Part shown: positions 1 through 13,300 of the stretch, piece after piece
How positions within the stretch are numbered: position 1 is the stretch's first letter
How the letters are laid out: every line of letters begins with the position of its first letter
Origin: Parus major
Lineage: Eukaryota > Chordata > Aves > Passeriformes > Paridae
Direction: 5' to 3'
Length of the DNA: 64,000 bases
NCBI RefSeq assembly: GCF_001522545.3
Contig: NC_031768.1
Span: 85,246,457 to 85,310,456, forward strand
Made by a program: the position numbers and the translations under genes
Notes under the pieces: generated by a model
What the model was told of the DNA's origin: nothing
The model's input: only the letters and a program-made list of their open reading frames with translations
Database searches by the model: none

Positions 1-59
1 CTTGGTAGTATTATCAAGAGTTTAGCCAACACATCAAGGAAACTGATTCTTCCCTTGTG

Positions 60-490
60 TTCAGTGGTTGGGAGACCACAATGAGGTTCTGCATCCAGTA
101 CAAGAAAGGCACTGACAGACTGAAAGGAGTCCAGTGGAGGGTCACTGGGATGATCAGGGACTGGGACAAACCCACAGAAGGAAATAGTCTCATTTAATTC
201 AGCCTGGAGAAACAAAGGCTACGTGGGAACATAATTTCAGTCTTCCACAATGTAAAGTGGGATTATAGAGAAGAAAGAGGCAGATTCTTCCTTAAGGTGC
301 ACAGTGAAAGGGCACAAAAAAGTGAGCACAGGCTGTAATTTGGGAAATTCTGATTTAAGGAAAAGAAGAGTTCACAGCATAGATGTTTAAGCATGGGAGC
401 AGATATCCAGAGATTATGTGGACTCCCCATTCCTCCAGATACACAAAACATGACTTCTTTGAAGATAGCCCTGAGAGATTTGAGCACATA
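60..490 (+). mobile_element. CR1 LINE fragment, old, sense
   Basis: Matches the order of a CR1 3' part: accompanying phrases such as GGAGTCCAGTGGAGGGTCAC, GATGATCAGGGACTGG, CAGCCTGGAGAA, then a decayed 3' UTR (TGGACTCC, GAAGATAGCC). Heavily diverged, and the 3' terminal repeat is not visible. Boundaries are approximate. Confidence 0.7.
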
Positions 491-1245
491 ATGTCAGGAA
501 GTTCCTTCCTATCAGAATTATTTTGTGATTCTGTATATTAATTATTCTGAAACTTCTTTTCAGATTTACTAAAATTCATGAACAACAAGTCATTTAATAG
601 GAGGAGCAGAGATGAGGGGGAAAAGTAGACTGACAGACAGATGAGTGAACAAATGAAGTAATGTTATCAGATTCCTTTCCCTAGAAATGTACTTGTCATG
701 ACAAAAATGGTAGACCACTAGCTAGCACCATCCCTTGCCAAATGTTAGTGTCTGCAGTAAGAAATCCAGATTAGCATTACAGGTAATTATCATTTACAGG
801 AGTTTCCTGTAGTGCCATTCTGAAGGCAGCTGTAGCTGTATTGGTGTGTTTTTACCTGTCCTGGCTCCCATGCAGACATGAAAAAGCAGTCTGTTGTGAT
901 TACTTCTGCTGTGTGACGTGTCTACAGGACACCTTTGCAGAATCAGGAAATAATTAAGCAGTGGCAAATACTAACAAGTTGAAACATTAGGGAATCTTTA
1001 GCCAATGACATGATAATCAAAGAGGTAAGCTTTAATGAAACAATCATATGGGCAGGAACCGGTTTGGCTTGCAATACCTCACAGAGCTATGTGAAATATG
1101 AGAGCTTTCCAAAGCTATTGTTTGGGAGTTCAAGGAGTGTGAGAGCAGACTGTATTGAGGAAATTGAACGTATGCAAATTTTATGTAAATATCTTTTATT
1201 AGACGGTGATTGAAGCCGTGGAGGAGGAGCACCATTTCTGGCCAG

Positions 1246-1254
1246 TTTAAAAAA
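1246..1254 (+). promoter_or_regulatory. Gene 1 possible TATA-like element
   Basis: TTTAAAAAA lies about 55 bases upstream of the ATG region. If used, transcription would start near 1275 and give a 5' leader of about 30 bases. No other convincing core promoter element is visible upstream, so this is weak. Confidence 0.3.
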
Positions 1255-1307
1255 CAGGGACGGGCTGTCAGCTCGAGATCACTCTCTCGATTTCTCCATG
1301 CACAAAC

Positions 1308-1372
1308 ATGTGGTCAAGGATTCTTCTCGGTATTCTGTCCTTGAACTGGTTTCCCATAGTGTCTTCTGAAAC
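1308..1372 (+). CDS. Gene 1 exon 1: start codon and signal peptide
   Basis: ATG at 1308 opens a short hydrophobic leader (starts [12 protein letters not shown], about 20 residues) typical of a secreted protein. The exon has 65 coding bases and a GTAAGT donor at 1373. It joins in phase to exon 2 at 2903, which begins with the A2M-family QYVLLVP strand. ATG 1308 has A at -3. An earlier ATG at 1298 is out of frame. Gene 2 exon 1 also has exactly 65 coding bases, supporting this start. Confidence 0.9.
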
Positions 1373-4300
1373 GTAAGTGGTCACACATTCTGTGTCTTTA
1401 TGATAATGTTTTATTGTCTTTCCCACCAGCTTATTTCTTCTGAGGCACAGCTATATAATAAACAGGATATCTGAGACACAGATCCTTAAATGTGCTGATT
1501 TGGAAGTAGATGACATTGAAGGATGATTTGGAATGGTGCTCTCCATCATAAAACTGCTGTGAAATCTAGTGTGGATGACAGAGACCTGGAACTTGAGTAG
1601 CTGAAGTGTGATGTGCATGGGTAAAGTGGCAAGGGGACTCAGGACTAGACTAACAAGTAATACTAATAATTAGGATTGATATGCATCAGCAGCTCAGAGA
1701 GAGGCCAGACAGTGGCTGGAACTAAGACCATGCTGAATGGCAAACCCAGCACAATTAGTATTCATATTAGCACTGTCAGTGTCCACACCTTTATACAAAC
1801 AGAAGATTTCAGCCACAGTATTCAAAAATCCACCAATATTAGAGCTTAAACCCTCTTCTCAAAAATTCTAAAGGAAAACACTGTGAAAAACAGCTTAGCT
1901 TCCTCCAATACTCTGTTAATTTTAATACTTTTCATTTAGGTCTTTGAATTTCATGCAGCTTGAACTGGGCACGTGGAAATAGAAATAAGGCAATATGAGC
2001 TGGCAAATCTGTGGGAGGAAAAAAGGGAAAGGATCAGAAGGAAAAGATTGTGTGATTCATGTTGTGCTACAAAACCAACTTGTGAATTCTGTCATACATT
2101 ATTTGGAAAGAGTTGTTTGGGTAGCAAAGTGTTGGACAGCAACAGAGTTTTAGACAAACATAGCAAATATGAAGAAAGGTTTTTTAGAGGAGTACTTTGG
2201 AGAAGAAAGGCTGCCCTAATTATAGAGAGAAAAAGTGTAAATAAAAAACTTCAGTGGAAGAAAACAAAGAGAACAGCACAGGGAGAAGCATGGAAACATG
2301 CTTGGAAAACATGGAAAACAGAAGCATGGAAACAGAATTGAGAATGAAGGTTAGATTGAGCAGTTCCTGGAATTTTCTACAAAATGGAATAGCAAGATCA
2401 CTTTTTGTGCATTGACTTATGTCAGTTCTTTTCTGAGACATATCCAGAGAATGAGAAATTTAAAGATTGTTGCAACCCTTAACTAGTATTTTTGTCATTG
2501 ATCCCAAGAAGAAGCTAAATATCACTCCTCCTTATGGGAGGCTGCAGAAGTTTGAGTACACACCCAGGTAATGGGAGGACAAATGCAACTGTGCTTCAGC
2601 CACTTCAGCAAGTGGAGCTGTGTAAGGCTCTGTGAGAGGTGCAGTATCATGTTGGGTAAGACACTGCACAGAACAATGCCAGTCCCTCAGCTCAGAAAGA
2701 ATCGTGAGGGATTGAAAAGTTGACATTTTTACTTTCTTAGCATATTATTTAAAATCCACTGAAAGAAATTTAAATCCTTCCATTGGTCTGAGCAACCCTT
2801 GGATCATGTCTTCCTTCACACCTATGGCACTTCTGAGGTATTTTCCCCTCCTGTTTGCTCTGAGTTTCCTGCCTGGCTGAGCTTTCTGATCTGGTTTTAC
2901 AGGCAGTATGTGCTGCTGGTCCCATCGGTTGTGCGGAGCGACACTCCACAGACGGCTTGTGTGCAGCTACACAACCTCAGCGAGCCCCTGTCCGTGAGCG
3001 TTGTCCTGGAATATGGCAGTGTCCAAAAGACCCTCTTTGAGGAACCCATGACAGAGAATGACTTCTTCAAGTGCAGCGAGTTCAAGGTATTTTGTCTTTT
3101 GAAACTACTGAAGAGGGTGTAGTAGCTGGAAATAATTCTGATTGCAACTATCCTTGTCAATGAGGGAAGAAGACAAAGTGTTTAAAAACTGTTGGAAAGG
3201 CTGACAAAATAGGGGAAAAAAAAGACCTATGGACTGTAGAAGGGAGCTAGAGAAAGACTTTCCATCTCGATTTACAGAGTGAATAGAAAAAAGCTTTAGA
3301 TTGTCATCACAGCTGTGTGCTCCTTATGGAACTGTTTCAGTATCAAGCAAGAGAACTCAGATGCATTGCAGTTATTCCCTTTCCCATGACCCTGCAAGAT
3401 CTGCACACACAAGAGTCCCCAGGTGAGGTCTTCCAGAATGCAGCAGGAGAAAACACTTCAGAATTAAAAGTATATGGCTGTGGCAACCTGCATGTAAGAA
3501 TGATATGCATAGGACAGAGCACAGCTTCAAATCTTATTACCTGGTGACAGATTACGGGCCTTCCACAGCAGAAATTCCCAGAAATTATCTCACTGAAAAA
3601 GGTGGGGCTTCTCATGACTTTCCAAAAGCCATTTATGACTCAACTGACAGTATCTTAGTCTAAAACCCTGCGCATCAGGGAACCTCAGCATGTCTCATTT
3701 ACCACTTTTCCTCTGGGGCTTTGTTCCTTTGCAGGTTCCTCCTGCCACTTCTGATCCCGTGGCATTCATTTCCTTCTCAGCCAAAGGTGCCAGAGTTGTC
3801 TTAGCTGAGAGAAGATCAGTGGCAATTCAGAATGTGGATGGTGCTGTCTTCATCCAGACGGACAAACCCTTCTACAAGCCAGGACAAACAGGTGGATGAA
3901 GGGTTTGAGTCAGCTAGAGAAGTGAGAAATTGAGGGCAAGGGTGGGTCAAGGATGACAGAAACTTACTCTTGTGGAATAAAAACCTCATCTGAGTTTGGG
4001 ATCATCAAACTTAGTGAAAAATAGAACCAACTCACAGCAGCACGACGAAGTAGTAGAATCCATGTGTTTGTACTTAGTTAATTGCATTTACAGGATCCTG
4101 GGTCCAGGTTTACTTGAGGAGAGTCACATAAAAAGTATCCTTAAAAATACAGAAAATATTAGGTTAAGTTTGGAGCTAATAAAGTTAATATAAAAATGAA
4201 GCAAACACCCCATTTCCTGTCAGCAACTCTTTCTTTTTAACGGTTGGTATATTTCAAAGTGCTGATTCCATCACAATATTTAAATGGTAGTACTACTTGT

Positions 4301-7300
4301 GGTGGAGTTAGCTATTTCTTTAGCATAATTATACTTCAATGCTGCAGAGTCTACACTTAGAAGAAAGACAAATTCTTCCTTCTCTCAAAGAAGAAAGAAT
4401 TCCTTCTCTCCTTCTCTCCTTCTCTCCTTCTCTCCTNNNNNNNNNNNNNNNNNNNNNNNNNNNNNNNNNNNNNNNNNNNNNNNNNNNNNNNNNNNNNNNN
4501 NNNNNNNNNNNNNNNNNNNNNNNNNNNNNNNNNNNNNNNNNNNNNNNNNNNNNNNNNNNNNNNNNNNNNNNNNNTCCTTCTCTCCTTCTCTCCTTCTCTC
4601 CTTCTCTCCTCTCCTTCTCTCCTTCTCTCCTTCTCTCCTTTTCTTCCTCAAAATGATTTTTTCATTGAACTTATTTGTACAAACACGTGGGTTTTGTAGG
4701 AAATGTTCCAAAGAACAGAGTCCTTCAATAAGGATTAAAGGCAGTAAATTGCATTCACTAAAGAGGTTGCTTCAGTCCAAGTGGGTAATAATTGAAGATA
4801 TTTCAGCTGACATTTATATTTGCTTTCTTTTTTCACTGGCTAAGACAATCCTTTCATGTTCCCTGGATTCTCTTTAGTTTTCCAGAAAAGCCTGGGCAAA
4901 GCTGAGTATTGAAAATGATTTATCACTGCTAATAAAATAAATTATAGAGGCATCAGCCTGTGACAGTTGGAGATCTGACACTTGGTGCCAGGTTGATAGT
5001 TGAACTAGACAGTCCTGGAGATTTCTTCCAACCTTGATGATTCTGTAATCCTTTTTTGTCCTGTGTCTTTTTCAGTGATGTTTCGTGTGGTCACTTTGGA
5101 CTCCCAGTTCAGACCTGTTCAGGAGACGGTAAGTGTGAGTCATAGCCAAAACTTTTCAAGTACCCTCTTGAGGTACCTCTTCACTGAGACTCTCTCACTT
5201 AGATATTGAATAAGAAGGGCCTGGAATAGGCTTAGTGATATTTTTTATATTTTGTATTTTTTTTATTTTGTATATTTGTTGTGACTCCTTACCTTCACAC
5301 TCAATCATTTCCCTGTCTTTGTGGAGGCAAGGCTCTGAAAGCACTTGTGGAAATTTCTCACAGCACACAAATTTTGTAGTCCCAGATATGTAGAAAAAGA
5401 CTGGATATTTTTGCAGAAAAGATAAATTCACAAACAGGTTGTCCTCTTAAAATTATCTCTTTATTTACCTTATCTCATGAGTTGTAAATTGTTTGCTTGC
5501 CCAGCCTTCTCTGTCCAGAAAAAGCTGTTCACAGCTTTCCTTTTGTTCTAGTGTTTATCAACCTCTGCTGTTAGATCATCGTTTTGATAATTTTTTTTCT
5601 CTCCCTTTATTTCTTCCTCCAGTATCCCAGAATCATCATTGAGGTAAGAGATACAACCTGAAATTAAAGCACGAGTCCTTTGGAAAGACTATGCTTCATC
5701 ATTCCCCATAGAGTCAACAGCTGAGGGAGGCTCATCCAGAGCACACCATTTAGAGCCAATGGATTTGAGGTTGAGCAGTGGCAATATCCTCTGTCAAGCA
5801 CCAGAGGAGAAGAAATCAGCAGAACTGGAGCTGTTAGTCAGAGACAGAGTGGGGTTGCTGCTCTGCCTTTCATTAGAGTTCAAACAGGAGTATTCTGTCC
5901 AGGCTTACCTTGGGAGGACTACAGCAAATAACTGGGGAAATAGCCTCATTCTCTTACACAGGCATAAGAATGGTGACTTTCTGAAATGCCATGTTCTCAT
6001 GGGGATGGGTTAACAATGAATCATCTTCTACATTTCACATCACTACATCTCCCAGCACTTTCTGAGAGAGGCCAGCATAATATTCCTGCCTTACAAAGGC
6101 AGTTGAGTCAGAAAGATCTGTGCTATGAGTGTCTTAGGCAGCCTCTGCCCCATATGCGACCTTTGTCCCAATCAGGAACTGTTTCTGAATGATCTGAGGC
6201 CATCTGTCAGTGCAGCTAATTCCCAGTTAAACATAGACTTAGGTTTGTTAAATCCACAAGCAGAGATGGAAAGTCACGTCATCAGCCCCAAAGCGCTCCT
6301 AGCCTGTGACACATTTAGGAAATATGTCAGAAGACAGGCCTTGAAAGAAGGCAAGAAATGGTGATAAAGGTTTTCCTATAACTCTTCCAGGATCCAGAGC
6401 AAAACAAGATCTTCCAGTGGCTGGAGGTGACATCAAAGCAAGGAATTGTCCAGCTCTCCTTTCCACTAATCCCAGAGCCTATTCTGGGGTCCTACCAAAT
6501 TACTGTGGAAAAGAAGTCAGGTGAAAAAGAGTACCATTCCTTCAGAGTGGAGCAATATGGTAAGTAAAGGCTCATAAACTACCCTGTGCTAGCAGTGAGG
6601 CTCTGCCTAAGTCAGATAAAAGCTACTAGTGCATAGTTTAAGTCCTTTGAATTCTCTGTGTCATGCCTGGAACAGAAAGACAAGGAGAGAGCTGGGTGGA
6701 CTGGTGCATGAGAATCAGGACTTTCCCAGCTGTGTTGTCATTATTGATGGTGACCTGGGATAAAAGATAAGTTGAAGACAGGAGGTGTCAGCAATCTATT
6801 TAATTTTATTATTTCACTTAATCTGTTGCCTTTCTCCTTCGCTGCAACTGGATTGCATAATAACTTTTGTTCTCCGGGGCTGAACTACTTTGAGACATTG
6901 GCATTACTCATTTTTCTTTAAGAAAAGAGATTAAAGTGGTTTATCATAGGTTTTGCTGTGACTATTATAGTTATTAGAATAATTATTATTTAATTTTAAG
7001 GAAGTTACTCATCTTACCACTGAAGGTTATTTTTTCTATCGTAATATACTACAGCCAGTTCCTAGTTAGGATCTTCTTTGATCCATTTCCTCTCCCTTGT
7101 TGGTGAAAATGTCTTTGCCAACTGTTTTTTTACTGCCTTACACACACACATGCACACACACATACCTGTGTATGGCACGCAATTGCTGATCAGTCATATT
7201 CACATTACATTCTCAGTGCTGCCAAAATTTGAAGTGACAACCACTGGGCCAAAGGCGATTTCTTTCTTTGATGAGGAAGTCAGGGTGAACGTTTGTGCCT

Positions 7301-10300
7301 CGTAAGTATCAGAGCTGAAGACAGCACAATTGTGCACAACAGATGGTGTAGGATTGGATGGTGGGCTGTGCTGGGAAGCAGAGATCCTGCTGCTGGTTCA
7401 GAATGTGGCTTTGAGCAAATCCTTTAGCTATGACTTTCATGATATAAAATAGGATAACTCTTTTTCCGCTACACAGCAGAATTAAAACTGGGAGAGTTTG
7501 TGTGTGTCCAAATCAAGCACTTCCTACTTGCTAGCTGTTGTGTTTTATTATTACAGAAAATGAGAATCTATCATTAAAATTGCTGGCTGTGATGCTGCCA
7601 AAGTGCAGGGTGCCAGGAGCTAAAAGGGTGAATAGGGTTCTTCTGCAATATGTTCTGCCTTGTGTAAGACCAATGAGAAAAAGCTGCAGGGAATGATATC
7701 CTGAGTCCTACACTGCTTTCTAGCTTCATTCTTCTTTACAGAATGACTGCACCAAACCAATGGTGAAGCAGGGCTTTTCTAACAAAATGTCAGAAACAGC
7801 CTATAAATAGTAGAAGGGAATTCTACTAGGGCTGACTGACTCCCAGCTGCTCTTCTGTCTGTGCTCTGGGTACTGCGGAGGGATTTAGAGTCGTCATTGC
7901 TCTGCAACTTTTGCAGGTCTCATATTAAATCCACGTGATTGAGTTCTCACGTTTCTGCCTCTCCTAGGTACACTTATGGCCAGCCAGTGCAAGGGAATGC
8001 CCGAATAAATGTGTGTCAGCAGCGCTTTTATAGTCCACTGTGTCAACAAAACCGGAAAAAAAACTGTGAATCTGCCACTGGACTGGTATGATACATGCTA
8101 CATAACAAGTCCTTTCTTCCCTGTCTGCTTTACTACATGTTTATGGCCAACATGTAGCACAGAATTAGGTGGCATCATTAATTTCCAAGGGAACACCAGT
8201 CTCAGTGGTGTGTTTTTCTCACTCACACACAATGCTGAGAGAACTCACTAAAAGACTGATTTTTCCCTTGGAATGAATCAGTAGGAAGGAGGGAAGCTTA
8301 TGAAACTGTAAATTTGTAATAATTTCTGAAACACTGGGGCTGTGTTCTTATCAAATCCAATCAGCAGATCTCTGTTGGGAGTCTTTGAGAACACTTAATA
8401 TTAAACAAATGATTAATTTGTCAACGAGCTCAGACTCACTGTGTTGTGGTCACAGAGCACAAGCATCATGCAAGATGGATTTAAAAAGGAGCATGAGCAC
8501 AGAGAACACTAGAGGGGATAAGGAGAGAAGTTCCAAGTGCTAGAGTAAATGATATTGAAACAGTTATCTGGGATGGAGCTGGGGAGCAAGAAATGTAAGG
8601 TAGGCGGGGAGCTATTTAGAGACCCACTAATATATAATAAGGAGCAATTTTGCAAACCTTTAGAAAAATGGCTTTTTCCCTTTGTGCTGCTATTTCAGCT
8701 GGGAAAGGATGGCTGCCTGAGCACTGTCATCTCCATCAAAAAACTCCAGCTTTACCGCAGCTATGCCATGATGTATGCCAGCCTCAATATAGAAAGCATC
8801 GTCACTGAAAATGGGACAGGTAACACCAAGTGGATGTTGGGAGTAACTGATTAAAGCTAATGCATGGATCCTCCTGAGAGGAATCCCCTGGATCAGCATC
8901 TGTGTGGTGAACAGGCAGCAATTATGGTTTTCCTTGTGTAGCTCTCCCTCCAGAGCATTCCCACTCCATAGAGCTTATGAAAAGGAACAGCTTTCTGCTA
9001 GTGTCTGATTTCTGTTTCCTCTCCTTTATACTGGGTGTGTCTCACAGGTATCCAGATCAAGGCCTATGACTATGTTTCAGTCAACCAAGAAAATGACCAA
9101 GTGCGGTTCAGGAATATGGATTCCTATTACAAGAGAGGAATTCCTTACCATGGTGAGGTAGGTACATGAGAGGATACGCTTAGACCCAAACTCCCTGAGG
9201 TCCAGCATTATGATCTCTGTGTTGCCCCATGTATGGCTGTCACCTGAATGTGCTGTCAGCTTCCCATTAAAATGCTGCGTAACAGTGACTGCACAGTTCT
9301 CTTGATACTCCTAGAGAAAAAAAAAAGAAAATTGTACCACACCTAGCACGTCAGGATCTCTTTTCTGCTATAGTCAGAGGATGCCTAAAAAGTGAGTAAG
9401 TGGAAGGTCACATGAGCGGGGAAGAGGAGTCTTCAAGAAAATTCTTCAGAAATGGTTACGCCTAAACTAAAGGTAGAATTCACCCTGTGTTGAATCACAC
9501 AATCCCAGGGATGTTTACTTACAGCAGTATAGATGTTGGAGCACATTCCTGCTTCTTAGCAACCTACACATGCAGGATAAACCAGGCACGAAAAGGACAA
9601 TGACCTGTACAGCATCATCCTGACAGGCGATGCACACAGTGGGTGTGCACAGATGTGTAGGAGTTGAAAGGTGCTACTGAGCTCCACAGGTTGCCTGTGG
9701 CCATGAAGTCATCTGGTTGTTTTAGCTGTGTTAATCAATGTTCTTCAATAAAAATTCCTCCTCCCTTTGTGACACATAGGTTATGCTGCACTGATGGGAA
9801 TTTCCCATTAGTGGGAATTTTCCTGTCACAGAACTACCGCTCCCTCAAAATACTGAGGAGCATTTGCCTCATCAGTACATTTCACTACTATTTCTACTAC
9901 TACTATTTCTACTCCCTGCAACAGTCCTCAGTGTTTAAGTGAACATCCTCTGGTAAACAGCTTTTATTTTGTTATTGTTCTTTTTTTTTTTCTGAATCCC
10001 TTTGGTATTCGTTGTGTTCAGATCACTGTGACAAGTGTGGATGGTGAGCCTGTTGCCAACAGCACTGTCCTGCTGGAGCTCAATGGAGATTATCTGGCCA
10101 GCTATTCCACCGACAAAAATGGCACTGCTGCTTTTTCCATTGACACCTCCAACTTCTTTGATCCCAGTTTTAAGCTGACAGTAAGTAAACACAGGCTACA
10201 GCCTAATTCATTAATAAATACTTCATGGGAGAGAGGGTAGAGAAGGAACACCTGCAAACTCTGTGAAACTCATATGAGAAAACACCTCAACGCCTCAGAA

Positions 10301-13300
10301 GAGGCACACTGCATCCCAGCTGTGGCTCTGGGTTGTAGTGATCTTCAGTCCCACCCTGCTTTTCTCTCCCCTTTAGAAGCTCCTTCTGCATTCATCTTCC
10401 ATCTCTTTATTCTGTGTATTAGAGGACCTTCCTCAGACGCTGCACTGCCTTCCCCATCTAGCCTTGGTGCGTGCCGGCATCCTTCACTGCTGCTGACTGC
10501 TTCCCTGCATTTCTGCTGGCACAAACTGATGCCTTTTATCATCACATGGTCCTCTTGTATTGTCATGCCTTTGTTCTGGTATGATGGAAAGAGCTGAGAA
10601 AAAGTGTGTCATTTAGTACAATGCCATTTTAATTCAGTGTAAGTCCCAGCAGTTGATGTAACTGATCCCAAGCCTGAAAAGAAACTTAAATAACCCCTCT
10701 ATTGCAATGTGCCACAGGCATCTGGATGCCTACAAGTGTCCAGAAGGCCACTCATGCTGCACTGGTGGAACATAAATTTTTCACACACATTCTTACTCAT
10801 GGCTTAAATAGCCTCACAAAATCAGTTTCCCAACAGAATATTTTATATCTTTGCCTCTCATGCTTTTCATTTTCTTTTTTTCCACACTGTTGATTCCACA
10901 TGTATGGTTTGCTGTTTTGCAGGTCAAACAGGCACCAGATGAATGTGCAGACTTTATCTGGGGGATTGATAATGAGCCCAAAGCCTCCTTCCTTGTCCAG
11001 CGTTTCTACTCACGTACCAACAGCTTTCTGAAGATTGAGCCAGTGACAGAGGAGCTCAGCTGTGGCCAGCAGCAAACAATCAATGTTCACTATGTCCTGA
11101 ACAGAGAAGGCTACAGCAATGCCACACATGCAAACTTCTACTATATAGTAAGTCCGAATGTTACTCCTAAAACACCTTTTCTTCACCCTCTCTCGAAGAC
11201 TCTATAAGGCAGAAATCTCATGATCAGACAGTGGTGATGGATCAGGGCTCAACCTGATGGCCTTCAAGGCTTCTCAGAAGAATACTCAAAATCAATGATT
11301 TCATGGTGGAAGGGACAAGGTGCTTTAGGTGCTTTTGATTCCCTTTCATGAGATTTTTCTATTCCCAGGTAATGACACAAGGAAAAATTACTCTCAGTGG
11401 CCAGAAGCAAGTCAGCATTTCTGGTGGTAAGTTCCAGACCATATTACTACTCATACTTCAGAGCATCGTAAGTTTTGCAAGTGATGAAAGCAGAAAACTA
11501 TGTCTAAATCAGGTACACGTTCCTGATTACAATCCCATGACCTGTTACTGCTCACAGAATCATTTTCTTTTGCTGCAGCATCTAGCCAACCCCCCATATC
11601 ATAATCAATTTTATCTTGTTAATAGAAAGATTTTTTTTGTGACCAAACACATGGAATGCAACCTTCATCTGTTTTATTGTATTATTTTATAATGCCAAGG
11701 AGTATTTAAGGTCTCACAGTTATTGTGTGACATCCTACTCTTCACCAACTAGAATAAGGTTTTAAGGTTTAGAATAATAGGTGTCCCATTTGAAAGGGAT
11801 ATTTAGCAGCCAACTCTTAAAATTTATTGTCCTTTCAGAAATCTCCAATTACCCACAAATGACAGTGACCCTGACCTTCATTCTTTCATTGTTAAAAATA
11901 ACTTTTCTTGCAGAACCTGGTCTATTTGTACTCTTCAGGAGGTGGCTTAAGTAAGCCTCTCTCCATACATAGGACTTGTTTTCATATTTATTTATTGGTC
12001 TTAAGCTTAATTCCCTGTCCATGCACTTGTGGTTTTCATCCATGTAGAGAAGAATTTCATATTTCTTAGTGTTAAGGGAACTCTCTTTTAACTCAGGATA
12101 TTGCTCTATTTCCTCTGGTGTAGGAGGTTCTTGTTTTGAGACCCAAAGGCAATGTTATGCTCTTCTCATAGCAATTGTGCACAGATTTGCATGTTTAACT
12201 TCTTCCCAGCGTAGAACTCTCTCTGCAAAGCACCCTGGTCTCAGCATCCTCCAGCTTGTATCTTTTACCTTGCTGATGGGAGCTGTCCCTCAGTCACTGA
12301 GAGATGAATCTTCCGATATCCAGTTCCCTGGGTTTTAAAAGTGCTTATAGGTTAATAATAAATATGTGGTCCTTCCACCAAAGCTGATGTTTGCCTAAGC
12401 TCTTTTGCTGGCTTGTTCTCCCCTGATCCATGTCCCTTCCACAGCTCCCCGAGGTACATTTTCCATCACACTGACCGTCACTGAGAAGCTTGGCCCCAGC
12501 GCCAGATTGCTGCTTTACACGGTGCATCCTCATGGAGAGATAGTGGCTGACAGCTCCAGGATACACAGCGATATATGCTTCAAAAATAAGGTGGAAATCT
12601 TTGCTTTCTTATTAAGGGATATATCAGGGTTTGCTGAAAAAGGCTCAGTAAATTATCTCAAGAGCCCTGCACTGGGGATGGCATTTAGGAATGGAAAAGG
12701 CGCAGGTATGTCTGGGATCACGAGAAGCTGTCCCTGGAACTGGCACATATGGTCAGGCTCAGACAAAACTCTCCACACAGTGGAGAGGGAAGGGTGGCTA
12801 GGGGGGGTTGTGTGAATTTTTACAAACGGATCTGGAAGGGCCATCTAGCGGTAGGAGCTTTGTCTACAGACAGCAGTGAGTGCCGATGGAAGTAGAGATT
12901 TACTTCTCTGTGCCAGTGGGACTCACCTTATTTCCGTGGCGTTGTCTTGGATGTTCTGATTTCCAGGTCCAGCTCAAGTTCTCTGAGAAGCAGGGTCTCC
13001 CGGGCTCTAAAGTTGGACTCCACCTGGAAGCTGCTGCCAGCTCTCACTGTGCCCTGCGAGCAATTCAGAGCATCTTTCTTCAGTCTGGGCAAGAGTTATC
13101 TGCCGAGAGTGTAAGTCACATCCCCAGGCCTGGGTTATTTTGAGCAAGGAAAAACTCAGTTCCTACCTGATGTCTCTGCTGCTGACTGTATTTTTATTTT
13201 TCCTCTGGAAACAGACATCTGTGATTAAAGGCAGAAGTAAGGCAATCATACACTTCAAAGGCAGAAATTGATGGCACAACACTACTTTTGGGAAGCGTGG

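Larger units (their letters stand above)
1..1297 (+). other. Upstream region of gene 1, no gene
   Basis: Apart from the old CR1 copy at about 60-490 and the weak TATA-like element near 1246, I see no exon, RNA gene or structured repeat. In particular there is no A2M-type 3' exon of a further upstream paralogue. Confidence 0.6.

Noticed and set aside
1973..2341. 122-codon ORF on the + strand with AWKxAWK-like repeats
   Set aside because: It lies in intron 1 of gene 1 in purine-rich, stop-poor DNA. The repeat comes from a small tandem duplication (GCATGGAAACA). No splice context, no recognisable domain.
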